Below, piece by piece: positions 47,446 through 58,986 of a DNA stretch of 64,000 nt. Numbering within the stretch: position 1 is the stretch's first letter; every line of letters begins with the position of its first letter. Made by a program: the position numbers and the translations under genes. Source of the DNA: Gnetum montanum (lineage: Eukaryota > Streptophyta > Gnetopsida > Gnetales > Gnetaceae); NCBI GenBank assembly GCA_015680685.1, contig MNCI01000900.1:578861-642860 (forward strand), in the 5' to 3' direction. The notes under the pieces were generated by a model. The model had not been told where the DNA came from, made no database searches, and was given only the letters and a program-made list of their open reading frames with translations.

Positions 47446-50400
47446 TCAATTACTAATTCGTAATTGTTTCTTGATGGACTTTCCACTCAGTGATGTGTAA
47501 GGACGGGGAGGTTTGCAGTCAGACTCTTCTACACCACCGTCCTGAAATGGCAGGTTGGCCCAGGCTAGACTGTCATCGTTCGTTTCGGTTTGTTCAGGGA
47601 TTCGGGGATGGGTCTAATCATCCGATGTTTCTATCTCCGGACCCCGCTCTTCCTCGATATTGTTGACAGTCCTGGGGGTGATTTCATCACCGCGTATTAC
47701 AACCTCTCCCCCTACGTAAGGGAGATGTATCTCCTGATGGATTGGTGACAAAACCGCCCTTAGTTGGGCTAGCCAGGACCTCCCTAGAATTAAGTTGAAC
47801 CCAGGCATCTCCTCGACGACAAGGAATGTGGCATCCATTGGGAATTGATCCCCTGCCACAAATTTGATGCACACCATCCCCTTGACTTGAACCCTTGCTC
47901 CATTGAATGACTTTACGCATGTTGTCATTGAGGGACTGATCTGGTCGACCAAACCCAACCTATCCATGATGGGATAAGGGATGATATTTGTAGCTGCACC
48001 ATCGTCCACGTGCATCCTCCGGATCCGGTATTGACCAACCCGGATGGTGATAAACATGGGTTCAGTTGTCACTTGACCTTTCTCAGGATCATCTTTGATG
48101 GACTCGTCGTGAAAGGTCAGTGAGGTAGGTTTAGGTTGCTCAGCGTCGGAGGGAAACATGATAGTGTATATCACTTCCTCCTCCGCTGGTAAGCTTTCCT
48201 CCACATGTATGGATGTTAGCATGCGGACCATAGCCTCATAGTATTTTTGAGACATCATGAGCAGGTCATAGAGGCTTAGCGTTGTGTTTTTTTGTTTCAG
48301 AGCCTGTTTGACCTACGTAAATACATCAAGCAAGTCCCGTTCTTTACTAGCTTGTTTGTCCCCCTTGTCTTCTTCCATTCGCCCCAAGAGATGGATCTCC
48401 CAGGGTGGAACAACGTCGGTCGGAGGGTTGCTCTTTTTCTTGCCAAGGGGCAGTGGTTATGTTTCTGTACCCTTGTCTTGCCCAGAAGGCGCAGACGCAG
48501 GGACAGAGGCCAAGGGCCTAGGCCTAGCGAAGCCTAGCGTAAGGTGATTCTTTAGAGCATTACTAGATGCATCCCCTTCTTTTAATTTATTAAGTGATGG
48601 TTGGTGACTTGTGTTAGAAGCTTGCCCCTGCGTAAAAGTGGCAACTGGTGATTTTGGTACCTTGAGGATGAAAGGCGCCTTTGGTGTGGGCACGGACATG
48701 GCCGTGGCTTTACTGTTACTAGGAGGCTGAGTCAAAACTGAAGAAGGCGCTCGAATGATGAAGGGTGGCCTTGAGGCACCACCAGCTACTGATGAAAAGT
48801 TTGTCCCCCTTGGTGAGTCAGTAGGTACATGCAAAATAAAAGGTTGTTTGGGCGGTACTTTCCTTTCATTGTCTCTACTCACCACGTTGATTGTGTAGGG
48901 TGTGTTGTTTGTGTTCAACGGATCCTTGTACACGTGCAATGCTTGGTTTTTCAGACGCATTGGACTACTGCCGTCTAGTTTCAAATGACCATCATCGATC
49001 ATGTGTTGAATGTCATCTTTCAATGCCTAGTAGTAATCTGTATCATGACCACATAACTGGTGGTAGTCATAGAAACGGTCCAGCCTGAAAGACTTCGGAA
49101 CTGGTGGTTCATTGGGTAGGGCTAAAGAAGGATTCTTCAGCAATTCAAAATGACGTCTGTGACGCTTCAAATCTTCTTCGGATACCTTCTTGGTCTGAAT
49201 GTATCCCACCCCTAACAATTGTTTCAAAAGTTTTGAGTGTTTCACAGGCAGGGCTGTGTACTTTGAGCGATCTTTACGCTCAAAGTTTGGTTTTGGCTGA
49301 GGGGGCTTTTCATCGGCAGGTGTGTCTTAGCTGGTACTACTCGTATTAGCCGTGGTCTCAGGTGATGTCGTAGGTGCCTTCTTGTTTTTATTCTTAGTGC
49401 CCTCAGCCAACGTAGCTACCATCGTTGTTGTTGTTTTACCTTTATTCTTACCCTTGTTGTTAGCGTTTTTGTAGACGACATACATCGGGTCTTTGCTAGC
49501 CTCCACAGCATCTTGGATGCTTTTAGTCTGAGCAAAGGCCTGATGTAAGGAGCTAGGGGAAAGATAATACAGCTTAGATTTGATAAAATCGTTAATTTCT
49601 TGTTTGAATATGGCCAGGAAATGGGCCGTCGCAATTGGCTCACGAATTTTGTTCAAAGTAGCATTCCATTGCTGTATGAACTTTTGGACTGCTTTGAGTG
49701 GGTCTTGTTTCACTCCCATAAGCTGATCTAATGTGATCTCCGGCTTTAGGTTGTATTTAAAGAGAGTCACGAATTGTGTCAGGAGCTCTTCCAAGGTTGA
49801 GATGGAAGAGCAAGGGAGGGCTCGATACCAATCTAAAGCTTTCCCTGTCAGAGACATAGCAAACACACGGATGATTGTGTGAGGCCACTACTATAACAAT
49901 AAAGATTCAGATCAAAGGTAACCAGGTGAGTGTTGGGATCTCCCTCCCCATTATATTTGGTGAAATGGGGTAAGGACATCCCCAAGGGCAATGACAGCAT
50001 GGGGACCGCTAGACTAATGGGATCATCTTGATAGAAATCCATAATCTGTATAGTATCTAGGCCAGCGGCCTTAAGACGTCTAACCTCCTCGGTGAGGGTC
50101 TGAATAAGTAAGAATGCTTGATCTAGGCCTATTGATGAAGGTGTTTGCATAGGAGGAATAGGGGGTTGAACTGGAAGAGCAGTGCTAGGGAGTGGAAATG
50201 GAGGAATGGCTTGACTGGCAGGTGGTGCAGCGGGGATCCCTGCGGACGAAGCTGCTTGCAGAGACCACCACCCACCGGGTTGAGCAGAGAGATTAGCCAC
50301 CGCCGGCTATGCGGGATAGGTATAGGGATATTGTGGGATCATCTGCAGAATATGCGTTGCAGGTGCAGCCAAGGGTTGCATATCATATACAGTAGACTGG

Positions 50401-51236
50401 TTATGTTGTGCCACGGGGATGATCCACTGACTCGCGGCAGGCTGTTGGGCAGATGTCTGTGGTTGAACGATGGCTATGATCTGTTGGGTTGGAGGGGGCG
50501 GCAGTGATAAAATTTGCACCGGGCGAGTTGAAGATATGGTTTGGGATTGGATCTGAGGGATGAAATGGGGCACGGTGGATGCTGGAACCACTGGCGGAAT
50601 GCTGATTATGCATGGTGACGAGACCACCCCCATGTTATGTTGGGGTATTTACACTTGTAGCCCTGGCGACTACGTAGTGGCTTGCGGAATGACAGGAATG
50701 TGAGTTTGTGTGGTCAGGATGGAATTAGGATGGGCGGCTTCTCCGTTGAGAGGGAATAAGGGATTTATGTAGGTATGGGGGCTCAGAGTATGGTACGAAT
50801 GTTTAGACTGGGCTGCAAATTCGTCATCTTCTTCCTCCCCGTTCTGGGGTTCTTGCATAGCCCGGGTAGCTTGACTCTTAGCCATGACCAATTGTGTTAT
50901 GATTTTGTGGTAATGTTCTATCAGAGGAATGATGTCGTAGGCAGTAGGGGTAAAATCCTGACCCCCTCGGTGGATCATCTCAAAATTTCATTTCGCCTCG
51001 ATTTCGGCTTGGCTAAGGGCAAGCTTTGCCTGGATCTTGACGCAGATGAAGTTATATTCCTTAGGGGTTATGACGGTAAATATGGGATCTTTGCCCTGCA
51101 GTCTCAATGACCGACATGACGGTCCCTAAGGTCCTATAACACCGGAGGCTAGTCTAGTGGCAAAAATGGCATTCATAGATGTGGCACCCGAGTCAGTTGT
51201 GATCATTACGGCTATGGTTGTGTATGAAGAATCCAT
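47446..51236 (-). pseudogene. gag-pro: D gag-pro polyprotein, broken
   Basis: ATG 51236 (MDSSYTTIAVM). N-terminal region with IEAK then NFEMIHRGGQD, a Pro/Gln-rich segment (50640-50170), and a frame change near 49890. The capsid core (49866-49450) has MSLTGKALDWYRALP, LDQLMGVKQDP and INDFIKSKLYYLSP. A Lys-rich linker and the zinc knuckle FYDYHQLCGHDTDYY (last Cys replaced, about 49080-49030) follow. Three PF motifs come next (PFILHVP, PFIIRAP, PFILKVP; 48850-48657), then the protease (48075-47680) with MHVDDGAATN and FNLILGRSWLAQL, and the tail RPYTSLSGKSIKKQLRIS. Stops at several points including 49329 and about 49024. Confidence 0.85.
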
Positions 51237-51461
51237 TGGTCAAGTAGATTAACGACAATAAATGACTGGATCTAAAAGGCGATGGACAAGCAAGATCGCA
51301 ATTAGGCTTTCTACCCTGTAGGATTCCAAAGGAATCATTACTGTGACCAATCTACACTGCACGCTTTTTGTAAACTTCCCTAGAGATATTACGTTTACGT
51401 TTTAGTAACGCGGGTACAGATCGCTTACAGGGCTACCCGTAAAAATATGAATCGGACGTTC

Positions 51462-51481
51462 AAGCCTTCCTTCTAGCACCA
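51462..51481 (-). promoter_or_regulatory. D primer binding site
   Basis: TGGTGCTAGAAGGAAGGCTT on the minus strand, six bases after the 5' LTR; a two- to three-base variant of the C site. Confidence 0.8.
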
Positions 51482-51487
51482 GAAAAC

Positions 51488-53087
51488 TGTAACGATGGAA
51501 AATGTCGATAGCTGGAATACCAAACAAAATCCGTGTACACAGTCTTAACCACGGATCCGTGCGAGGGCTGTGCTGGAGAAAACGAATCCGCAGTGCCCTG
51601 AATGGTCTTGTCGATCAGACAGGAACTTACTAAATCAGTAAATCGACGAAGATTATAGGCATTTCGTGGAACGATCTGATTCGATAAATCATGAAAGGAG
51701 AGGAAAACGATGTAAATAGATTGCAATGATGACAACATTAACGTGATAAAGGGAATCAGATCTAAGAGAAATGAGTGATTTCAAGATCTATACTTTGACC
51801 CGAAAGGAATGAGTATTTTGTATACAAAGTTACAATGGGAAGACTCCGATTATCTTGTGCGGAACATACATAAAATAATAAGAAAACTATTTAACAAGGA
51901 GTGCAGAATGTAGCTCGGTCTACCTTGTAAGCCAAAGACGGAATGCAAGGAAGGTCAAGCTCGGATGTATATCAACCAACTATGTCTGATCAATAGATCT
52001 TACCAACCGCACTAGATGATCTCTCGATCTCTGATCTGTCTTCTTCGCTTTGGGTAGTCTCTGCTCAACACTGCCAAGGATCACCGATGGGGGACTATAT
52101 TTTCGCCAAAAGGTTTGATCGCTTCTGCTGCCAATGCTTGAAAATTTGTTTCTGCTCAAAGATGATAACTGTCAAAAGTTGAAGATGCTAACTACTGCTC
52201 TCCTTCCAAAAAAATGTCCATAAGTCCTCTCTTTTTCTTTTCTTTGTCGATTGGGGTGTTTATAACATGCAGAAAAGGCACAACCTTGATGACACGTGTC
52301 CCGAAGTTTCTAGATGCCGTTGACTTGATGAACTGGCTATGTCATGTAACATTGCAATGTACGCTGTCAAAACTTTGCTGAAGCTGCTTCATGATCATGC
52401 TCAAATATGCTTATTAGCATATTGCGCGTATGAATAGCAAATGCGTAACTACTTTAGCTGGCTTTACGCTGTATTTCACTTGTTTACACTGCGTCGCGTG
52501 GTAGAGCGTAACAAAGCATGGAAATAGTGAGGTAGGATGTTTTACGCTCCTTTACGCAGCAAAGCGTAGTGAAGCGTAAAACATGATCAACCTGGTGATA
52601 AATTACGCTGACGTACGCTGCGTAGTGTAACGAGCGTAAGGCAATCAATCTGCAAAAGAAAGGGGTCGATTTGTCGCGCTTCCCTTGGACTTTCCCTTTG
52701 ACCTTTTTTGAAGCTCATTACACTGCCTTGCGTAACAGAGCGTAAACTTGACCCTAGACAAAAGACTTAGCAGGATATGCGAGAAGTCGCATATTACGCT
52801 GCTCAGGCCTTAAACTTCACCAAATCTGTTAAAGTAAGTCACCTTCTGATGTCAGACTATGTTAAGAAAAATTATGCTAAGCGTCATTATGTGATGTTGC
52901 GTAATGTAGCGTAAAGATAGAAAACATAGTAAAATTGAAATCTATAATGAACTTGGAGACTTGATGCCAGGCTCTGTTTCGCCTTGCTTTGCTTTGCCTT
53001 GTTCTACCTTCTGGAATTCTATCATGAACTTTTGCCTGAATCGTGAATCTTTACCTGAGGCTGATTCACAATTTCTACAGTGTTTCA
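51488..53087 (-). mobile_element. D 5' LTR
   Basis: Matches 35499-37099 over its length with scattered mainly C/T and G/A differences. Followed by TTATG at 53088. It repeats the TATA box (near 52262) and the TTACGCT cluster. Confidence 0.92.
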
Positions 53088-53154
53088 TTATGCTCTCTAG
53101 AACATCCAGATTTTTGACTAAGTGCTAATCAAAAATGTAGATAGAAATGGTTTA
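53088..53154 (-). other. Remaining C leader and right TTATG duplication
   Basis: 53088-53092 is the right target duplication of D. The remainder joins to 35494 to restore the C leader. Confidence 0.85.
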
Positions 53155-53173
53155 GGCCCTCCTTCTAGCGCCA
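53155..53173 (-). promoter_or_regulatory. C primer binding site
   Basis: TGGCGCTAGAAGGAGGGCC on the minus strand, five bases after the C 5' LTR. It is the most CpG-rich, perhaps least decayed, version of the family site. Confidence 0.85.
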
Positions 53174-53178
53174 AAAAC

Positions 53179-55205
53179 TGTACTGACCTAAATTGTTGAT
53201 GTAAGGCTGGAAGGGAAACAAACACTGAGAGATCGTTGGGCAGCCACAGCTGATCCTACCTTTGCCCGAGGGCAAGCTGGAAAAGTAAATGAAGGCAGAG
53301 TGCCTTGGATGGTCTGCATGCAAATCAACCAAGGACTTCCCTAAGCGTAAGCTACGGCTAGCGCTGGGGTTATCGTAAACGGTATGTAAACGGAATGCAA
53401 ACGGCGATACGAAATGTAAATAAAGCGTACTAAATTATGAATGAAGCACAAACAAAGTTATATTTGTAAAGCATAAATAGAACTAAACAATGTAAATGGG
53501 AGGCAATAATGAAACTGTATTATATTTTTTTTAAAAAAATGTGCACCAGTCAAAGCATAGTTGCACAAGTGTGAATGGCAAGTCAAACGCCTAGCCCTGG
53601 AAAGATATGACACGATGATGCGACGATGTAAGAAGAACTTGGAAGCCAAAAATCAGGTGTGCCGAGCACCCAAGGATTGCAAGTTCTGTCCTCCTTCAGA
53701 ATTTCCAATCTCTCCAATCTTTGCCTCTTCCTCTTCCTTCTCTCTTACTTCTTTTGCTTTGCTTCTCTTGCCTTCTCCCTAATTTGTGTGAATTGATGGG
53801 GTATTTATAGGGTTGGGCTTGGGTTTACTTTGACCAGGTTCAATGTATCTGTGCTGGATAGTTGTACACGAGTTAGATGTGTGTTGGCAATTGCATACTT
53901 TGACCAGGTTTGATGTATTTTACAACTTGCAGGTCATTCGAGCCCATAAAAAATTAGAAATAAAAGCCCTCAATTGATAAAAATTTAAAGAAAATTTAAA
54001 AAGAAAATTTAGAAAGATTAGCTCTGGCTCCAACATCTTTTGCCACCATCGAAAAAGCATTTAATCTAAATTGCAGAAGTCAGTTCAGCTCATCCTTCTT
54101 AGACGAAATCAATCGCCCCATGTCCTCGGACAAACCCTTCAGGATTGGAACAAATTCCACGTCCAAGACAAAGCCGTACTTTTCCTTGTAATCTCTACTC
54201 CAAAATTTCTGGATCGGGTCTTCTACAGCCGACCTCTGCAAAACACTGCTTTCAGAAGCTACCTCTGCGTGAACACCTCGTGGGCGAGCATAGCTGTGAA
54301 ACCCTAGTAATGTGGATCAACATATTTTCTTCTTGTTGCTATTGCCATCAGCCAAAGATTTGATTTTGAACCCTAAGTTCAGCGTCGCTGTGGCTGTGGA
54401 ACATGCAACGTGGCAGTGCGGCAATTGGCAGACAGTGCGAAGCGGCAGTGCGGCAGTCGGCGGTGTGAGTAGAAACATCAACGTGGTAGGAGGAGACATC
54501 GATGGTAGGCACGACAGCAGAGGTAGAGAGAAAATAGTAGTGGCAGAGAGAAAACAACAGTAGTAGGCACGGTAGCAGTGGTAGGCATGGCAGCACAGGA
54601 GTGGCAGCACGGCAGGGGCATAGAAGTAGTGGCGCTGGGGGCTTTGATTCTGGACACATGCTATGATTTTTTTTGGGTGTGTCTGGTGTCAGCGTGCCAC
54701 GGGTGTGGCTACAGTACAGAGGTGGGGTGCACGTGGGGGCAGAAGTGGTGTACAGTTGTGACTGTAGGCAGTGTCGTGATGGTAGGAATATAAGGAGGCA
54801 GGCGTGGTTACAGCTTCATGGCAATGATAAAATGAGCCTACATGGCAAGGGAAGAGAAACGCGATGAGGGTTTTGTTGACATGGCTGAGGGTGCGGCGCA
54901 GCGGAGGATCAGACATGACTGCGGAAACAATGCCAATCATGATGATTGGACTCCATACAACTTCATGAATTTGCATATGCTATTTCTTCCTTCTCCCTAA
55001 GTGCTGCTGCACAAGCAAGCTTACAAACTGTATTCTGACCTGATCCTAAGCCTGTACTAGTCTCACCTTTGCCTGAGTCTGATGGCCCCTGCATTTGTAC
55101 AATCTAAGCTTGACGTTGTGGGTTAAGAATTCTCTTCCGAGTGCTTGAAACGGCTTGAGTTATTTTCCATTCAAAGTGCCATGCTAAAATTAGTGGTGTT
55201 TCAAA
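53179..55205 (-). mobile_element. C 5' LTR
   Basis: Pairs with 23981-26009. In sense starts TGAAACACCACTAATT and ends CAGTACA before the primer site. AACAT duplication follows at 55206. Confidence 0.9.
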
Positions 55206-55210
55206 CATGA

Positions 55211-56337
55211 TGGTCCCTCACCTACCCAAAGCCTAATAGCGGGCAACATCTTGGTCTCTCCTCCTTCAAGGGCCAACCCCACTAGCAACATGGGTAGGCC
55301 TACCAAATGGTAATGCAAGAGGATGAATGAGTTCCTTGCAACCCTCATGGCTAAAGCAAAGGCCATAACCAACAAGAAACAACTAAACACTATGGCCCCT
55401 ACCCCCAAGTAGGCCAAGCAACCCAAGTTCAAGTTTCCTTTGCAAGAGATCTATCTCTCAAGCTGCATGGAGGAAGTTAAGGCCAACACAAGAGTCAATG
55501 ACAAGGACTTCGTAGCTGCACTAAGCTAGGTGAAAAAAAATGCTTAAGAAAAATAACATAACATTGAGCTTATACAACTTGGTCATGACCTCATCTACTC
55601 ACCACCAAGCATTGCCCCAGATGTTGGCCTCTATTCCTATTATGGAGGAAATCCTTGCAAATGAGAACACCATCCATGGAATGATGTTGGCTCCTACATC
55701 ATAGGAATCAATTTCAATGTCCTTAGCATTTCACAACGATGCAGTCAAGGTTAACCCTAAACGAGGGGAAGTCACTATAGCTCCACTATCCATTAGCATA
55801 CATGTTGGATAGTGCACAATCCATAGAGTGCATGTTGATGATGGTGCAGAAACAAACATAGTCCTGTACTCCATCATCAACAAGCTAGGCCTAGTAGATG
55901 AAATTAGGCCAACCAAAACCACATGTCTAAAATACTTAAATGGATCATGCATCACTATCAAGGGTACAATTAACTTAGCCTTTTTGGTAGGAGAAAAATT
56001 CCCCCCTAGTCTAGATTTCACTATCATAGAGGAGATGCCAGGCTTCAAGTTGATCTTGGGTAGGCCTTGGCTAGCTCAACTATGGGTCATCTCCTCTTTC
56101 ATCCACCAAGAAGTCCACCTTCCATGTGAAGGTGATCAAGTTATCATCCATGATGATAATGCCTCCTCTTCAGCTATCCACAACATAAACATGAAGCAAG
56201 TGTTAGAGGTGGAGTTTCTTGGTGATGTATTTGTGGCAACCAATGCAATGCATAAGGTTGACCTGCCCAAACAAGTGGTTGAAGCCAATAGCCTCCCAAA
56301 GGATCCTAGGCCCTGCACATCCCCTAATCCAAACTAG
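55211..56337 (+). pseudogene. pro: B gag C-terminus and protease, resumed after C
   Basis: Continues the B reading interrupted at 23980. After an eroded linker, an LGHDLIYSPP-like stretch (55580) parallels the pre-protease region of C and D. The protease frame 55828-56337 is open: VHVDDGAETN (active site Asp in DDGA), FKLILGRPWLAQL and HLPCEGDQVIIHDD. It ends in a non-conserved tail (SPNPN). Upstream parts have stops and shifts. A retropepsin-like protease; not expected to be active without its gag frame. Confidence 0.75.
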
Positions 56338-56619
56338 AGTAGGAAACAATTGCCCAATCAAGGCAGTCCCTTGGCCAAAAATGCACTAGGCACTTGCCTA
56401 CCCCTTGCCTCCACTGGCCATGCATTTTTAACTTTCATTTGCATTGCACTAGCCTATGCATTTACATATTGCCTAATTACTTAATGCATTTCATTTTGTT
56501 CATGAATTTTTTTCTTTTTTTATGCATTCATCGAGTTAGCTTACACATTGCATTTGAAAAACATCAAAAACACATAAAAATCATAGAATTAAAATTGTAA
56601 AAAACACCTGATTCAAAAA

Positions 56620-56860
56620 GAGCTTAAACTAACCTATGGTCCAGAAAGGCTTTAAACTAGAAACCTATGGCTTTCCATGGCATTAAACTAGTAATGTATG
56701 GCCCAAAATGACCTTAAGCCATCAACCCCTTTGTGATGGCTCATAATGGCCTTAAACTAGCAATGGCCCAAAATGGTTGAAAACTAGCAATAGTAAATAG
56801 CCAAAAATGGCCTTAAACTACTGTTGTAGTTTGGAATGGCCTAAAATGATTACTATTTGC
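56620..56860 (+). repeat. TTAAACTAG motif cluster in B, first block
   Basis: Seven to eight spaced copies of (GG)CCTTAAACTAG with intervening ATGGCC(CA)AAAATGG text. Sense-strand counterpart of the D 27-bp array. Confidence 0.75.
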
Positions 56861-57009
56861 ATTACTTTCCTTTTATTTGTACATTTTAACTCTATTTATG
56901 ACAAGTGGCACTTGATGTTGTTTTTCTAGTTTATTTTTGTAGGATTTTGAGCCACACAGCATGACCATGCATGCAACATTTCACCTCACACAAGTAACTT
57001 AAGTAGTCA

Positions 57010-57190
57010 TATGCTATGATGCTAAACTGGAACTGATAGTCCTCTATGACTATAAACTGGTGCACAAACCATCTACTACAACATTAAACTAGAATCCAGC
57101 AATTTGCTAAGACTATAAACTAGCACATCACGGTTTTCTTGGACCTTAAACTAGGTTCAAAGTCTGCTAGGACTTTAAATTGGCATGTTG
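57010..57190 (+). repeat. TTAAACTAG motif cluster in B, second block
   Basis: Six copies of (G/A)AC(A/T)(T/A)TAAACT(A/G)G spaced about 30 bp. Equivalent to the post-integrase arrays of C and D, although B has no pol between its two blocks. Confidence 0.75.
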
Positions 57191-58276
57191 CTAATCTTTT
57201 GGAGCACCTACCATTGATGCAACCTTTGGAGCACTTGTAGCATCATCGCATTGGCACTTCTACTAACTTCCTACGCACTTCCAACTAGTTTATATTTTCA
57301 TGCATTTGCAGTATCTTTGCATCTTGCATTTCACTTGAATTTCATGTTTTGTGATTTTCTTATCTTTTTGGAGTTGTATTTGTAGGATGAAGCCTTAAAA
57401 ATGGTCATGTAGAGATGCATCTCATCATAGCAACAAGTCACCACATTACTTTGATATGCATGACTATACTAGTTAAGCCACTCAAGAGTGCACATCCCCC
57501 TCATCTTGTTACAGCCTACACACATCCACTCGTTCATCCCAATACCCTCTCATCCCCTACATACTCATGATTGCACATCCCTCTAATGCATATGCACTGT
57601 GATGCATATGGCATTCTCTTCATGTCAACCATAGAACCCAAGGTGGATGTAACACAACTCATCCCATTGAGAGCCTCTATTGGTGGATCAAAGCCCAAGC
57701 AGATGTAACAAACCTCACTCCAAGGAGGAAACACCTATCGTATAGGTATGATGTGGTTGCATTAAAACAAAGCCTATCTTGTGGCATGCAGTCCACTTGA
57801 TGGCCAACACCTTTAAGTTGATATTTTGCAATATGCAAAACCCAATGAAGGTTTTCCCTATATCAAAACAATGAAGAAAAAGAAAAAGTCAGAAAATAAA
57901 AAAAGCAAATCCCCAAGCAAATTGACAATGCTACAATTTCACAACCAACCCAACCTTGAGTCCACACCTTGACTCTCTCATAAGCACTCTAACGAGAGGT
58001 CAATGTTTTAGGGGTAAACCACCCAAATGCCTTGGTCATCGTTAGCCATGCTGACTCCACACCTTGCATCATGACACCTTGTTTACATTTCATCTCCCTT
58101 TATCATCCCTAACACATTACCTACACCCCTTGCCCTCAGCATACCACTATCTAGAACACTCTTGAACATGGTGGAATGACACCCAATCTAGTACTGACGA
58201 GCGATGTTAGTTCCACGTCTACTATGGCATTTTGTTATTATTTGTCGATGTCTCTTAGGCTACTCATCTAGATGTC
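57191..58276 (+). other. B 3' untranslated region
   Basis: No domain seen. The end (TTGTCGATGTCTCTTAGG then ATCTAGATGTC) matches the pre-PPT region of C and D. Confidence 0.55.
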
Positions 58277-58292
58277 AAAAAATAGGGTCCAA
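58277..58292 (+). promoter_or_regulatory. B polypurine tract
   Basis: AAAAAATAGGGTCCAA abuts the LTR start; a decayed form of AAAGAGGGGCCAA in C. Confidence 0.7.
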
Positions 58293-58986
58293 TGAAACAC
58301 CACAAAAACATGGGCTATTGCTTCTTGACTACAAATTTGGCTAAGTTTCAGAATGATGACACTTTCTGCAAATTTTTCTAAGTGTTGGGATTATGCTCTC
58401 CATTAAGTAGAGTGTAGTCAACTTCAATGAACAATCTTCTACAATTTTGGCTAAGTGTCCAAAGAAGTTCATAACTACAAATTTTTCTAAGTGTTAAACT
58501 ATTCTCTCACTATTAGGACTATGCTCTAAAGCATATTCAATGTCGTTTGCACTGCCAGTCCAAATCTATAGAATTTTTCCAAGTGTTTTGCTATGTTCAA
58601 CACTATAGCTGCTACACTCTAGAGTATAGCCATGGTAGTTAACACATAAAAAACTAGTTTTGTAGAATTTTTCTAAGTTTTGTGGTACACTCCCATTGCC
58701 CCTACTATGCCCTAGAGTATAGCTATCATAGCCAACACTTCAGTGGCCAGTTTGCCTAAGTGTTAAGCTAAAAGATGTCAAACTAGCTTGGGATGGAAGA
58801 AATAGATTGGTAAATTTTCTAACTCTTGGTTCCTTGCTCTCCACTATGCTCTAGAGCATAGTTAGTGTAGGCTACATGGGGATATCAACTTCAGAGAATT
58901 TTTCTAAGTGTCAATGCTACACTCTCCCAAACTACCCTAGAGCATAGCCCCACCTACCACACCACCACGTGGTACCACCATCTAAG
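58293..58986 (+). mobile_element. B 3' LTR, broken off after about 690 bp
   Basis: Starts TGAAACACCACAAAAACATGGG and follows the 5' LTR up to the ACCACGTGGTAC / ACCATGTGGTAC region and ATCTA (20462). Similarity then stops. The text beyond begins TGTGACC, which could be the start of another inserted element. Confidence 0.7.

Larger units (their letters stand above)
35499..53087 (-). mobile_element. D: 17.6-kb Tat-lineage LTR retrotransposon with an antisense gene
   Basis: LTRs 35499-37099 (1601 bp) and 51488-53087 (1600 bp), highly similar, with exact TTATG duplication. Sense order on the minus strand: 5' LTR, PBS 51481-51462, gag-pro 51236-47446, 27-bp array, a plus-strand gene 42742-46763, pol 42277-38775, motif array, 3' UTR, PPT, 3' LTR. 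It is inserted in the leader of C, 91 bp from the C LTR, and is the youngest element of the nest. Gag and pol are both broken. Confidence 0.92.
23981..55205 (-). mobile_element. C: Tat-lineage LTR retrotransposon, split by D
   Basis: LTRs 23981-26009 (2029 bp) and 53179-55205 (2027 bp), flanked by the exact 5-bp repeat AACAT. Removing D leaves about 13.6 kb. In its own sense (minus strand): 5' LTR, PBS, leader, gag-pro 35228-31699, motif spacer, pol 31051-27576, motif array, 3' UTR, PPT, 3' LTR. Two RNase H domains mark the Tat lineage. It has no antisense gene between pro and RT. Pol stays in one frame with stops only. C sits inside the gag region of B. Confidence 0.9.
19709..58986 (+). mobile_element. 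B: Tat-like LTR element lacking pol, split by C
   Basis: 5' LTR 19709-21318, PBS, gag to 23980, then C inserted, then gag end and pro 55211-56337, motif clusters, PPT and the 3' LTR from 58293. Without C it is about 8 kb. Only about 2 kb separates pro from the 3' LTR and no RT, RNase H or integrase is there, so B is a gag-pro-only derivative. Its left flank GCAAA lies inside the antisense gene of A; the right target duplication is not visible because the 3' LTR breaks off. Confidence 0.75.
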
